Shown here piece after piece: positions 23,001 to 35,959 of a DNA stretch of 64,000 bases. The notes under the pieces are model-generated. The model did no database searches. It was given only the letters and a program-made list of their open reading frames with translations, and was not told where the DNA came from. The position numbers and the translations under genes are program-made. Source of the DNA: Osedax fenrisi (Eukaryota > Annelida > Polychaeta > Sabellida > Siboglinidae); NCBI GenBank assembly GCA_964019155.1, contig OZ025242.1, positions 88,046,705-88,110,704 of the forward strand, written 5' to 3'. Position 1 is the stretch's first letter, and each line of letters starts with the position of its first letter.

Positions 23001-25056
23001 GATATTAAATTAAATAATATTTTAATTATTTATATTTTAATATTACAAACCATTACATAATTTGGATGAGTCATTATGCTTCCTCTCCACTAGAATATTA
23101 ATGCCGCTACCAGAAATCAATGTATTCTTATTATATTCAAGAATAGCCATTGTCTTAAGATTGTCAAAAAATTTGGCTTTTATATTTCTTGGTTTATCGA
23201 TAATGTTTTTGACCTATATGTGTATTTTATATTAATGTTATGTATATAATATTGTTAAACTTACTTCCATAATATGTTTATGTACATGAGTTACATGCCT
23301 AGATAATTTAGAATGCTTTATCATTTTTTTGCAATAGTAACATGGTCTATCAGGTCTTCTAAAAGATTCTATTAAAAAAATAAAACAAAATTAATGATAT
23401 TAATTTAATACATAATGAAATAAATAATGAAAATAAATATAAATATAATTAGTTTCATTATAATTTATTATGTTAATTCCGAAAAAATATTTTATTAAAT
23501 AATATTAATTATAGTACTCAAACTTTTTTTATTTTCAGTATTTTCAGTTTTCAAAAGTTTCAAATTTTCATTATCTATTTTTTATAAATACAAATATTAT
23601 TTTCATCTGCTATTATTATATATATATATATATATATAAATTAATAATTAATATCTAATACATATTTTATTCTGTTATAATAATTATAATATGCCATCCT
23701 ATTGCATTTTCATTATTGTAAATATTAAATAGCTCATTGGACATGTTCATAATTTCATCAGATATACACATTTTATCATTTGTTTAATATTCAATTATTA
23801 GAAATATTATTTTGTATATCTATAGGCTGTTATAAATACTGTAACAATACTTATAAATATACAAACTTGTTTTCTTTTCATTATCATTAATATTGACAAG
23901 TTCATTAGATAAATTCATATCAATATCAGATATACTCTCTAGTATATTATTTGTTTCACCTACTATTATTGGAAATATTATTTGTTATATATAACTATAT
24001 CAATTTAAAATAACCTTCATTATTATAATCTACTAATTCTTCGGTATGCCATTCCGCTGATTCAATATTTGCATCAAATAATATGGAATTCAAATATTGT
24101 ATACCACTAATAATAAGGATAAATATATTAAAAATAAATAAATATAAATTACAAAAAATCACAAAAATAAAAAAAATAATATAAATCAAAAAAACTGTTC
24201 CAATAATATATGAATAATATATGAAATTATATTCAAATTAAAAAAATTGTAAAGTAAGATTCCCTTATGATTAAATATACCAATTATTTATAATATCAAA
24301 CCTCATGTCATGTACTTCTATAAAAAAATATACAACTTATTTAAGTTTACTAAGATAAAAATTTTAAATTCATATAATTTTTTAATGATTAAAAAATTCA
24401 TAACTTTTTAAATAATAATAATTAACAAACCTGAGTATTCTGTACTTGATATGAAACTAAAATAAAGATAATCATATAGTATATATGAAATATATATATA
24501 TAAATAGTATTATACCTTTTATCATGATTCTTTGGAGTGCTACATCTGGGATATTGGACCTGATTTTCTATATCTCTAATTGTATAATATTTTATATTGA
24601 ATAATCATATTTTTAAAATTGTAATTGATTTCAGATGTTTATATATAAAATAAATTTACTTAAGTTTACTACTAACATGATTTGATCGACAATATCGATG
24701 GTCACCTGACCCGGTTCAATACCCATAGATGACCCGATATTTGTATCATTATAATTCTCATTAGATCTATCACTTATATAAATAAATGAAATAGGTTAGT
24801 TACCTACATAGTTATTTAATAATTTATATACTAACATGATATTGTTAATGATACCCAAGGTCGAATTACCTTCACTTTGCATACTCATCTGTAGCTATAA
24901 GTAATACTATTAAAGTTCAACAATTTTAGAAATAATTGTAAACATACCATTCTATAACTCCTACTATTTCTTTGTACTTGATTCTGTAAAAGGTTTTTTT
25001 CATAAATATTTTAAAAATCCTAAACTATTAAAACTTACCAATTTTAAAGTATTCAT
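20052..25056 (-). CDS. Spliced gene: double zinc-finger tyrosine-recombinase-like protein (785 aa, 23 coding exons)
   Basis: Exons read from high to low coordinates: 25039-25056, 24948-24983, 24836-24888, 24677-24772, 24516-24575, 24431-24456, 24302-24317, 24015-24106, 23867-23959, 23524-23574, 23265-23368, 23051-23213, 22804-22988, 22616-22748, 22379-22560, 22101-22201, 21812-22031, 21099-21201, 20897-21041, 20730-20839, 20551-20670, 20256-20360, 20052-20197. All introns are GT..AG; phases agree at every junction and sum to 2358 nt. Residues ~1-180 are acidic and low-complexity. C190/C193/H205/H210 form a C2H2 finger and C268/C271/H283/C287 a C2HC finger. The tyrosine-recombinase landmarks are GRRGQE (R519/R520), NRHMLST (R607), HMGH (H630/H633) and Y642, with the usual 9-residue H-Y spacing. 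A C-terminal KWSPEDTKSIFNYFKNYF segment resembles tails of uncharacterised fish/cnidarian proteins I recall. It is either a domesticated or an active Crypton-like recombinase. More 5' exons are possible, since an acceptor precedes the ATG. Confidence 0.88.
23690..23793 (-). pseudogene. Decayed duplicate exon inside an intron of the recombinase gene
   Basis: The minus strand encodes ISDEIMNMSNELFNIYNNE, clearly homologous to exon 9 of the gene (ISDIDMNLSNELVNINDNE, 23867-23959). No in-phase AG acceptor or GT donor survives, and the exons on either side (23867-23959 and 23524-23574) join in phase without it. Confidence 0.75.
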
Positions 25057-25251
25057 TCTGCAGTCTGTAAATAAAAAATAATGTAAATGTGTAATTAATT
25101 ATATAATATAATAATGAATTTAATATTTTATTTATAAACTTATATAACAAATGATAATTGAAATAATCATTATTAATAATTGTGAAAATAATCAAAATAG
25201 GTTATAATTAAATATATCTACATATAAGACATATATGTTATTCCGCAGAAT

Positions 25252-25254
<3 letters not shown>

Positions 25255-25292
<38 letters not shown>
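25255..25292. repeat. (TA)n microsatellite
   Basis: Perfect TA dinucleotide run abutting the 3' tail of the SINE. Confidence 0.9.
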
Positions 25293-25297
<5 letters not shown>

Positions 25298-25566
25298 ATT
25301 GTTATTTTGGTGGAGTCTTTTCATCCCATCCAGGAACATAGATGAAGTTTTCACTTATAACCATATATGGCTATAATGTCCCTTCGAAGCCACTCTCATA
25401 AGGCATCCATCGTTTTAATGAGAGCCGATCATTTATTTATACACAATTATATAAGATCACTTCTAAATATTATTTTAAGACCTATTTGAATGGTCTGGAT
25501 GAATCTTGAACCTGAGACCTAGTGCTTGTATGTCTGATGCCTTAGCCATCTGAGCCACACAGGCAG
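25290..25566 (-). mobile_element. tRNA-derived SINE
   Basis: On the minus strand the head reads ctgcctgtgtggctcagatg with A box TGGCTCAGATGG (25547-25558) and, about 40 bases on, B box GGTTCAAGATTC (25502-25513). A ~190-bp body follows, ending in gggatgaaaagactccacc and an (ATAACA)n-type tail at 25291-25308. RNA polymerase III would transcribe such an element from the internal boxes. Related pieces lie at 60485-60581 and 62297-62325. It sits just upstream of the recombinase gene's first recognised exon. Confidence 0.88.
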
Positions 25567-26252
25567 TTATTACCAGGGATGATGTAACATACGTATTTTA
25601 TTTAAATATACTAATTTGGTGTATTTTTATTTATATTTTGATGATTAATCAAAGATGTATTTATATTTTATTTTTGTATTTGATCAAATATACTCAATAT
25701 ATCTAATATATTTAATTATTAATTAAATAGAAAAAACATGTTATAAATAATTTTAATAAAGTTAGTATATTTATAAATGTAAAATATCAAATGTTTATAA
25801 TAGTTATATTTTATATAGGAAATATTTTATGTTTTAATAAGAATAATATTAAAAGTGAATAATTTGATAACATTTTACACAAAAAAAAACAACATATAGT
25901 TCCTAAAATTAACACGATATAATTGGGGATGTAGGTGATTTGTATACAAAATTGAATTACATGATTTCGAGTAAATTTTATATCTTTCCTTAGAAAAATA
26001 TTTGATATATACATATAGTTACATAAATACATGTATATTTAATTAATATTTATATTATCACATCATAATTGGATTATATACTTTAAGACAACTTTAAAAT
26101 GTAAATATAATAAATTCATTTCAAATAATAATAAAGAAGATTATAGGAATATGTTTCAATAGATATGGATAATATTTAACTATTATAGATTACTTAAGCA
26201 TATAATTTATAAGTATATAGCTTATATAAGTATAAATACAAATATATTACTA

Positions 26253-26543
26253 AAACTGCTTTCACAACAAAACAACATGCTGATATCGAACTGATGTGTA
26301 TAGCCCGATATCGTCAAACCTCAATATCAGGCAGTTTCAGTGTAAACGGAAATAATTACAACCCGATATCAGGCAGGTTGGCGCACGCCTTTTGCATGTA
26401 TTTACATATAAATGACCTATTATCTATTCTTAAATCTTTGAATTGCACGATATCTAGTAAATGTTTTAAAAAGAATAATTTGAATCAACCAATATCGAGC
26501 CGATATCAGGTTGTTTATTTTGGTGTGAAAGCAGCTTTAAAAT
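26253..26543. mobile_element. PIF/Harbinger-type MITE (~290 bp)
   Basis: The ends are aaactgctttcacaacaaaa on the left and, as reverse complement, aaagctgctttcacaccaaa on the right. The right end closely matches the terminus at 60460-60473 (aaaggtgcgttcacaccaaa). The interior repeats a cgatatcaggc motif on both strands at least six times (26282, 26308, 26327, 26361, 26448, 26495). The 61-codon-plus ORF across it is incidental. The 3-bp TWA target duplication expected for Harbinger is not clean. Confidence 0.7.
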
Positions 26544-26559
26544 ATATCACAAAATACTC

Positions 26560-29103
26560 CTAGTAGATATCTAGTAGATATCTACTTATATATTATATAA
26601 TTTAATATAACAATCATTATTAAAAATATATAATTACTAAATAAAATATATCATAACATGTATGTACTTATATTATTATTATACAAATAAATAGCTGTGT
26701 ACTTTTATTAACATTTTGGAGCGTATACTGTCTAAATAATAATAAAACTAATAATTATATGTAATTTAAAAATAATTATTTTAATTTTATATAACAACAT
26801 ATATTTATAATTATTATCACAATACAACACTACAACATTATTTTGGGAATAAATTATAGTCAAATATATCTCTAATTAACCATTAATATATAAATACACC
26901 CCCTTCATAACCCATCAGTATATTCAAATACAAATACAAATAATTAGTTGACCCCATCCCTGGTATGCATTTTAGGAATATGGTTTAAAGCGAAGTGTCG
27001 TTTACAAAATAATACGCACTTTACAATAGCTTATTATAGTTACTTATATATAGTTATTTCTATTATGTTTATATTTATGGCCATTATAAATATGATTATT
27101 AGTTTACTATATATATTAATAATATAAACAGCTTATATTATAATTTAAAGTGTTAACAATAGTATTCATAAATTAGAGTAATAGTAAATTATAAAAAAAC
27201 ACTGAATAAACTTTATTAACCCAAACATGGTACAATCTCATTATACTACCACCTCATTATACTACCACCTCATACTATACACTACCACCTCATTATAAAG
27301 TCAATGAGGTGGGAGTCATCAGTGTAATTTTTGTAAACAGCACATCGCATTATACCAGGTACGACATTGGATATGTATTTTATTATTATTTCTTATGTAT
27401 AATATAGTATATTATAAATATATATTCCTGATATTTGTTTTATATTTTATTTAGTTATTTTTAAAATATAAAACATAATAAGTTATTGTTTGATATTTTT
27501 AAAATAATTGAATATAATATATAACACATATGTTACAGATTCTATATAAATATATATATTTACACAATAAAAATATAATAATTATAAACATATAAAATAT
27601 ATAAGCAATTTTACTATTTATTTAGAACCGAATATTTGTTATTTAGAGTGCTACCGCGATTCTATTTTTAAATATCTGTGTCTATAAATGTAATAATTCT
27701 TATCATAATAATTGTACTATTAAAGTAATTGAGAATATAATTATATTTATATTATATACTATTACACTATGCTATTAATCTAACTATATATTTAATATAA
27801 TTAATATTAATATAATATTAATTATAATAATTATAATTATAATATAATAGGATAATACTAATAATAATAATAATAATGTAGTATAATCTGTTACCTATTT
27901 ATTTGTAATACTCGAGTGGTAATATTATATTGAATATACAATTTAAAATACTTTGTACTGGTATCAATTGAGTTCGAGTTTGTTAGTAGATTTAAATTTA
28001 TTTTATTTTAGGTTTTGGTTAGTTAATTTTAACATAAGCGATTATTAACCCAAACGCATTAATCGTATCAGTGTTTTAAATTTGACACTGTCACTCGAGT
28101 AATCATAATTATTTACTTTTATTTTGATAATAAAAAGTGGCCTGATTTTATATTCATCATATTAATAATATGCCATATTTAATATGATATTATATGGCAT
28201 ATTATTATTATAAATTATTATGAATATTGTAAATTTAATATTACGAATTATGTATTATATATTAAATTATTGTTATTATAATTATTATGATAAATATATT
28301 TAATAAATATAAAGCTTATTTAAAACAACATGTTGTATTCGATATATAATTATTATATATAATATATATAATATATTATATATATAATATATAATTATTA
28401 TAATAATATTTAAAATTGTATTTTAAAAATAAATATATAAATAATATTACAAATTGTGTATATAATTACTGTTGATTAAATTTAAATATTCATTTATAAA
28501 TATATTGTTTAAAAATAAATTATTAATAACAAAACTAACCTATAATGATCTGTATAACGTTATTAGATAAATAAATTTATTTAAATGAATTCAAATTGTA
28601 GTTTATTTACATCAATGATTATAATAAATGCGCGTTCGCTTATTGGCTACTCTTATTATAATATGAAATTAAAGTATATGATTCATCATAAATAATGGAT
28701 ACGCAATAATGTATTATTTGCAATATTAATTGTATTCCTATTCGTGTTTATTATGCATTCATTAAATTGGTAACCCTTCCCGTATATTTTGCATGACTTT
28801 TTTTAGGTTGACAATTATTTTGTATATTTGTCATTAATGTTTATTTTGTAAAACTAAATAATGAACTTTATATTATATATATTAATTAATTATAATATAA
28901 AATTTCAAATTTATATCTATTGTTAAAAAAACGCATACACATTAGGTATATTTTTGATTGTCAGCCGTTTCCGTAATAAATGACTATATATATATATATA
29001 TAAATATATATTTATATTTAATATGTTTACAATACTTAATATATATATATGTATAAATTTATCATCGATAATAATTAATGCATAATTTATAAATATAATG
29101 GTA

Positions 29104-29143
<40 letters not shown>

Positions 29144-29384
29144 ATATATAAATATATATTTATAAATAAATATATGTATATATATTTATATTTATTAAGT
29201 TTATAATACTTAATATATATTTAATATATATTTAATATATATTTATAGATTTATCATTGATAATAATAAATGAATAATTTATAAATATAATGGTAGTAGG
29301 TATATAATATTTCTAATATACCTATATCATATTCAATGATACTCACGCATATATACATATATTTATAGAAATATGAATATGAAC
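26560..29384. other. AT-rich DNA; no gene found
   Basis: Notable only for a 16-bp tandem (ctcattatactaccac, ~2.5 copies, 27238-27290) followed by its inverse caatgaggtggga at 27304, the inverted phrase atatgccat/atggcatat near 28170-28200, and (TA)n at 29107-29141. Confidence 0.6.
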
Positions 29385-29828
29385 ATTCCTATTCGCTGAT
29401 TGGTCAATCATTGACCAAAACAGTCGCACTTCATTGACCAAAACCCCCCTACTTTATGTACCATCACTATTTAATCAATATCTGATATATAATAATTAGT
29501 TATTACTGATATATAAGTGTTATTATATGTAAAACATATTGGGAATTATAATGATATTAAAATTGTAGTCGACATTTCAATATTGAAGTTGTATTATGAC
29601 ATTTTATGTTACTTTTTTTCCTGTAATATTAGCTAATATTAGCGATTTTTCTATCAATCGATAATTTGTCATTAATATTTAATTTTTTTTGAAATTTATA
29701 AATATAAATAAGTTAACAACTGTATGAGTTATATTTCATCAATGTAAAACATTTTTATAACTATCATCGTTTTCCAAATATTTCGCATTGACCAAAACCC
29801 CCGCATTGACCAAAACCCCCTCACGTCC
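29385..29828. mobile_element. ~0.44-kb repeat family, copy 1
   Basis: It starts with gctgattggtcaatcattga and caaaaccccc motifs and ends with attgaccaaaaccccctcac followed by gtcccc. The interior has (a)tattagcgatttttctatc and atgtaaaacatttttataac. A second copy with the same order lies at 33770-34206. The 1.3-kb repeat copy 2 begins at its right edge. No coding capacity. Confidence 0.75.
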
Positions 29829-31131
29829 CCTATAATAATAATAATTTCCTATAGTTAACTCAGCTCAGCTCAGCTCAGAGAAAATTATTAAGGTGGACAA
29901 TTTGAGTCGTTCCAGTAGAAATGGTTTTTATTTATTACACATCCAATATTGATTACTATTATATATATATATATATTAATTTCATTATGTATACAAATAT
30001 GTATTCTGATATTAAAATTCATTGAATATAGATTTAATTATACATACTATTTTTTAGAATACCATTTTTATATAAATAACTGATTTATAAAGAATGTGAC
30101 ATGTATTAATTTGATACATTTAACATGAATAGAAATAATTAAATTATATATATTTATATTTTATAACAAATATATTTAACATTTATTCAACAGTTTCTTA
30201 AAATATACAATATATATTTGTATATATTTATATATTTGAAATTAATAATTTGTATTAAATTATTATTCTATGATAAAAATGTCCTATAGTTATAATCAAG
30301 TTTTATCAAATCGATTCAGAAAACATCTACCTGGGCTAATCTATGAGATTCTCATAAAAATGGTTTGAATTTAAAATATTAAAATATTAAATTCATTAAA
30401 TATGCATATATATTATACATATATTAGGATATTAAAATACATTTAATTATAATTTAATTATAGGTATTTTTATGTATTCCTATGTATTTTTTTTATAAAT
30501 AATTAATTGATAAATAATTTAATTACTTTGATGAATTTAACATGAATAGAAATAATTAAATTATATATTTACTAGCATAAATCATATATTATAATTTACA
30601 TGTAGTTTAATAACAATTTAATTATAATATATAAATGCATTTTTTATAAAAAAAATATATTTGATAACATTATTTCTCAAAATATAAAATATATAAATAT
30701 AAATTTGAATTACATTATTATTCTATGTCTATATAATGTGTGTATATATATACATATATGTTATATGTAACTATAGTTATATACTAATAATGATTTAATT
30801 GTCTACAGTTAGCTCGGTTCAGAGATCATCAACCTGCATTGCAGATCCTGCAGGTGGGCTAATTCATGTTCCTCTTGTTAACATGGTTTTTACTTACTTA
30901 TGCAATATTAAGATTTAAATATATTATATTTATTTAAAATATAAATATGTAATCTGATATACATTTAATTTAAATGTATATATTTAAATACTTTAATAAT
31001 TAATTATAAATAACTTACTTATAATGTGAAATATAGGTAAATTTTAAAATGTTTACATTAATAGAAATAATCAAATTATACACCTAAATAAATATATTTT
31101 AACAAATAATTTCTAAAAATGTATTATGAAT
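29829..31131. repeat. 1.3-kb dispersed repeat, copy 2
   Basis: Same orientation as 17675-18971 and nearly identical, including the three cores (~29850, ~30290, ~30800). Unlike copy 1 it continues into a fourth, diverged monomer at 31208-31330 (cctatagttaattcaaaccg and so on). This suggests copy 2 lies in the ancestral, longer array. Confidence 0.9.
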
Positions 31132-31207
31132 ATATTTAAAATTAATATTTTTACTAAATAATTATTATATTATAATAATGTTTATATAATGTTTAAACAT
31201 TTATATA

Positions 31208-31330
31208 ATAATAATTTTAATTTCCTATAGTTAATTCAAACCGATTCAGAGAAGATCAATCTGGGCTAGTCTATGAGATTCTCATAAAAATGGTTTTACT
31301 TCACATATTTCACTTTCAATATTAAAATAT
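31208..31330. repeat. Fourth, diverged monomer core of the ~500-bp repeat
   Basis: It contains tcctatagttaattcaaac, gattcagagaagatcaatct, gggctagtctatgagattct and cataaaaatggtttt in the same order as the cores of the 1.3-kb repeat. Confidence 0.8.
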
Positions 31331-31386
31331 GTTAAATTTATTAAATATACAAATATATATAATTTATTTATTAGTATAAATCATAT

Positions 31387-31390
<4 letters not shown>

Positions 31391-31452
<62 letters not shown>
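31391..31452. repeat. (TA)n microsatellite, ~31 units
   Basis: Perfect dinucleotide run. Confidence 0.95.
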
Positions 31453-31457
<5 letters not shown>

Positions 31458-33183
31458 TATGAATATAATTTAATTACATTTTAATTTTATATAAATATAT
31501 ATAATAGGTATGTAATAAAATATGTGTAATCAAATTAATTCTCAAAATGTAAAAAAAATATTTGTAAAATTATTATAGAATAAGTATATGTTAATTAAAT
31601 ATTATCACATAATATATATTCATATTATTAAAATTAAATTCATATTAATATATACATTTATTGATATTTTAATATAACTATTATATTATAACTAATTATT
31701 CTCCATTAGGTAAAAGAAAGGATTATACAGCTGTTATCAAGGATCTCAGTATAAGCTAAATGTGGAAGATAAATAAATACTATGTCTAAAAAATATATAT
31801 ATATAACAATTAAAAATAAAATAAAATGTTATATAATTGAATCTTACTATGAAATCATATCTTACTATGAATTCATCTGTTTAATTTAAACTATGATAAA
31901 TATAGTTACTATATATAGTACCATGCATTATGCATGATACACATTAAATTAAATTTATGAATTTAAATAAATTTATAAAAAAAATTACATTTATTTTATT
32001 AATTGTATATATGAACATATGATAATCAATATAATTATATCTGAATAAATCACTCATATTTTATTATATAATTTATATGAACACAGGATAATCATTATAA
32101 TTATATTTTAATAAATAATTCATATATTTATGTATATTTTAGTATTTATGAAATATTTATAAATCAATTCATTTTATATATGGCTGTATTTTGATTACAT
32201 ACAAATAATTGTTTTTTTTTAATTCACTGTTAATATTGAAAGAATATATTAATTTATAATTAACTAGTTTACATAAAAAATTAATTATTAATTATATAAA
32301 TTGTATGTAGACTATAGTTTACATATAGTCTAGACTATTTATATTCTAGAATATATTGTAATACTATTTAATAAATTATATATGAAATTACTATTTAATA
32401 AATAAAATTATATTTTAATAAATCACTTGTTAATGTATTATTATTTATGAAATATTTTAAAATCAATTAATTATATACTATTCCAGTATATATTAATGTA
32501 TTATTAAATAAATACTAGAAAAATAGTTAATATATTAATTTATAATTTAAGAACAATTTATAAAGCTATTTTTGTAATCTTATTGTTAAAATTAAAAAAA
32601 TATATATTAATTTAATGTATTATGAAATAACTGTATATATATAAATAGTTAATATATTAATTTATAACTATATGATAACTATAAAAATAGAATTACTATT
32701 AATAAATAATATATGTTATATATATATATATACATAAATAATTACAAATCATTAATCCTGTGATCATCTGGTAAACAGTGTAAAATATAACATAATTATA
32801 CTTTTCCATTATAAATATGTTTATATAATGTGGGCTAATCTATATATAATATACAGTTTCACTAAATTCAACATATATGACTAGATTATGAGTAATTTAT
32901 TATAATTTTGTTAGATATAATAATAATATTTTTTTAAATAATAATAATATTTATTATGTATTTTATGTTGTATAATATACAAACCTATCAGTTGCATTTA
33001 TATTGATTTGTATAGTTATAATTATAGTTACATGTATTTTTAAATAAAATAATAATAATTAAATATATATAATTAATAATATCTATAGAATATTTTATTA
33101 TTTATAATTTCACAAATTAATTATATTTTATGAAAATAAATAATTATCATGTATATTCATGAAGTCCTATATATTACTGAATA

Positions 33184-33220
<37 letters not shown>

Positions 33221-33464
33221 TCAATTCATGCTTAATCAGACCAATAAGGAACAACAAAGTTGATGAGACATCTAATTATTCTTTAATCTATTTACATAGA
33301 ATTAAACTAGAATCTATAAATAATTCCGAGTTAGCGGTAATTTATGTTTAATGTTTTAACATTAGGTTATTTAAAATAGGGACATTAATATGTTCATGAT
33401 ATCATATAGGTTATATACAAAACCAATAACCTATTAGATAATATTTCTTATATATGTGTTACAA

Positions 33465-33509
<45 letters not shown>

Positions 33510-33769
33510 AAACATACAAATAAGTATATATAAATAAGATATATATATATATATTATAATTTTATATTATATATATATATATATTTTTATATTATATTAT
33601 ATTTATATATATATATATAGGATATACATTATAATTGTATCTAATATTTGCACAATCTATATAGTATAATTAATACAATAATATTAATTGTATAATATGC
33701 ACTGTATATCATCTTACACCATTCAATGGAACGACCGCAATTTGTATATTATTTAGAGAATTTAATTAT
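31453..33769. other. AT-rich DNA; no gene found
   Basis: Several (TA)n tracts (33186-33217, 33469-33506, ~33540-33620) and no coding signal that I could support. Confidence 0.6.
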
Positions 33770-34206
33770 GCAAATTGTTGATCGTTGATTGGTCGATTCA
33801 TCGCCCAAAACCCCCTCATGATATCGACCAAAATACCCTCATAGCATATAGTATTGTTATGTTATCTTTATTCAATTATATAATTAATAATTTTAATTAA
33901 TTTTATGTAGAACATTGAGTAGTTTAATATTATAAAAAAATTATCATAAAAATGTTATTAATTTTGTTGTAATTACCATTAACTCTCCGCTATTTATTAC
34001 AATAATATAGAATATCGTAAATATAATATAGAATATATATAATCGATAATAATATTCAATATATTTAATTTTTCTTCAATTTTTCTTAAAATATTAGGTA
34101 ACATTAACATTATACACAGTTAGTTAATGTAAAATATTTTCATATCTATCACCGTTGTGGTTATATTGCCATCGACCAAAACCCCTTTCGCCCAAAACCC
34201 CCTCAC
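33770..34206. mobile_element. ~0.44-kb repeat family, copy 2
   Basis: It begins gttgatcgttgattggtcga with cgcccaaaaccccctca and ends cgaccaaaaccc, cgcccaaaaccccctcacgt and cccc, matching 29385-29828 in order and orientation. The interior is more diverged than the ends. Confidence 0.75.
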
Positions 34207-34270
34207 GTCCCCTACCTAGTGTCCGTATTCGGTTACTTTACACTAGTTGTATTAGGTTACTCCCTTAGTA

Positions 34271-34308
<38 letters not shown>

Positions 34309-34402
34309 ACATGTTATAATATAATATTGCATATATCTAACTAATACTACTACTACCACCACTTATTTAAATTAAATTATGTAATCTTTTATTTATGTTA
34401 TT

Positions 34403-34441
<39 letters not shown>

Positions 34442-34806
34442 CATAGATAGTATTTATTAGACACGTATGTTACATTAGTAGGTTCCCGTAGTTCACTATG
34501 GTGTAAAATGCTTTAGATTTGAGCATCATTTACATCCCTAGTACTAAAACTAACATTTATTAATATAAATGAATAATAAATAATCTATATTCAATGAATA
34601 AATTCTTAAAAATATAATTCATAAAAATATTAATATCTTAAAAATAAATAGTTATCTTATATCTAACAAATCTATAAGATTAAATTAATTGTATTTATTA
34701 AAATATAACTTAAGTTAAAATATAATATTACTTATTTATTATATTATATTGTATACAATATATAAATAATGCTGAATCATTTTAAATAATACAAATTATG
34801 CATATA

Positions 34807-35571
34807 CAGTAAAACCTCTCTATAATAAACCTTTTTATAAGAAAAACCTCTTTATGAGAACATTTTTCGCACATTTGGTTGGAATTCAACCTTTTCCAGA
34901 TTAAAAAACCTCTTTATAAGAAAAATATAAGAAAAACCTCTTTATAAGAAACTTATTGTATACAAAATAATTATATATAAATATAAGTATTGTATATTGA
35001 TAACGATTATAGAAATTAATTATTATATAAGATATTTTTTTTTCTTACAAATATTATATTACATAAATAGCTCGAAATGAATTAAAATTAATTAATAATT
35101 GTTATTGTATATCCATACATTTATTAAAATTAATTAATAAATGTTATTTTTATTCTTGAATTTATTCAAATTAATTAATAAATGATATTGTATATACATA
35201 AATGTATTAAAATTAATTAATAAATGTTATTATATACTTAAAATGTATTGATGATACAATTAATTGTTAAATAATAGATTATTATAATATTCATTATATT
35301 ATATTCATCAATGATGATTCGTAATTTCTAATGTAATTCTAATAAATTATGTATTAACATGTCTAAGCCAAAACAATACAGTATACATTTAAAACAGTAT
35401 ACAAAATAAATATACTATATATATATATAACCTATAGATTATATAATGCATTTTCAATTATAAATTAAATTTTAAAATTATTGTAAAAGTAAAAACCTCT
35501 TTATAAGAAAACCTCTCTATAAGAAAAAAAAGTACTGAAAAAAAATAGTTTCTTATAGAGAGGTTTTACTG
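34807..35571. mobile_element. pogo-like MITE, 765 bp
   Basis: The terminal inverted repeats CAGTAAAACCTCTCTATAA are perfect over 19 bp, and TA flanks both sides (34805-34806 and 35572-35573). CAGT...CCTC..TATA ends and TA duplication are the signature of the pogo/Tigger branch of Tc1/mariner. Subterminal copies of aacctctttataagaaaa occur five or more times (34841-34945, 35497-35525). The interior is AT-rich with no transposase; tandem variants of attaaaattaattaataaatg run at 35080-35230. Confidence 0.92.
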
Positions 35572-35959
35572 TATATATTTTTTCAATACATTCAATTTCT
35601 TTGATCTCATAAATAATATTCTGAATAATGTTTAATAAGAATTATCTATATTATATTATTATTTATAAATACAATTACTTTGTAATCATATATCTCTGAA
35701 TATTTATTATTATAAAGAATTATAACAAATAATATTCCAAAAAACAATCATTTTATTCTCAGTATTTTATTTATTTCTATAAATTAATTTTATTTTTAAT
35801 TTAAATCTATAAAATATGATAAAATCTGGTTTGCTGAATCAATTATATATTTATAATATAAATTTTATATATTTACAATAAATACATTTGCTTTGAATTT
35901 ATAATAACAGAGTATATGTTAATAATAATATATGAATAATACATTTAGGAAATTATAAA

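Noticed and set aside
23690..23793. An extra functional exon of the recombinase gene
   Set aside because: No in-phase acceptor or donor; neighbouring exons splice in phase without it.
29765..29830. Telomere-like CCAAAACCCCC motifs
   Set aside because: Only two or three irregular copies, repeated as part of an interspersed element rather than an array.
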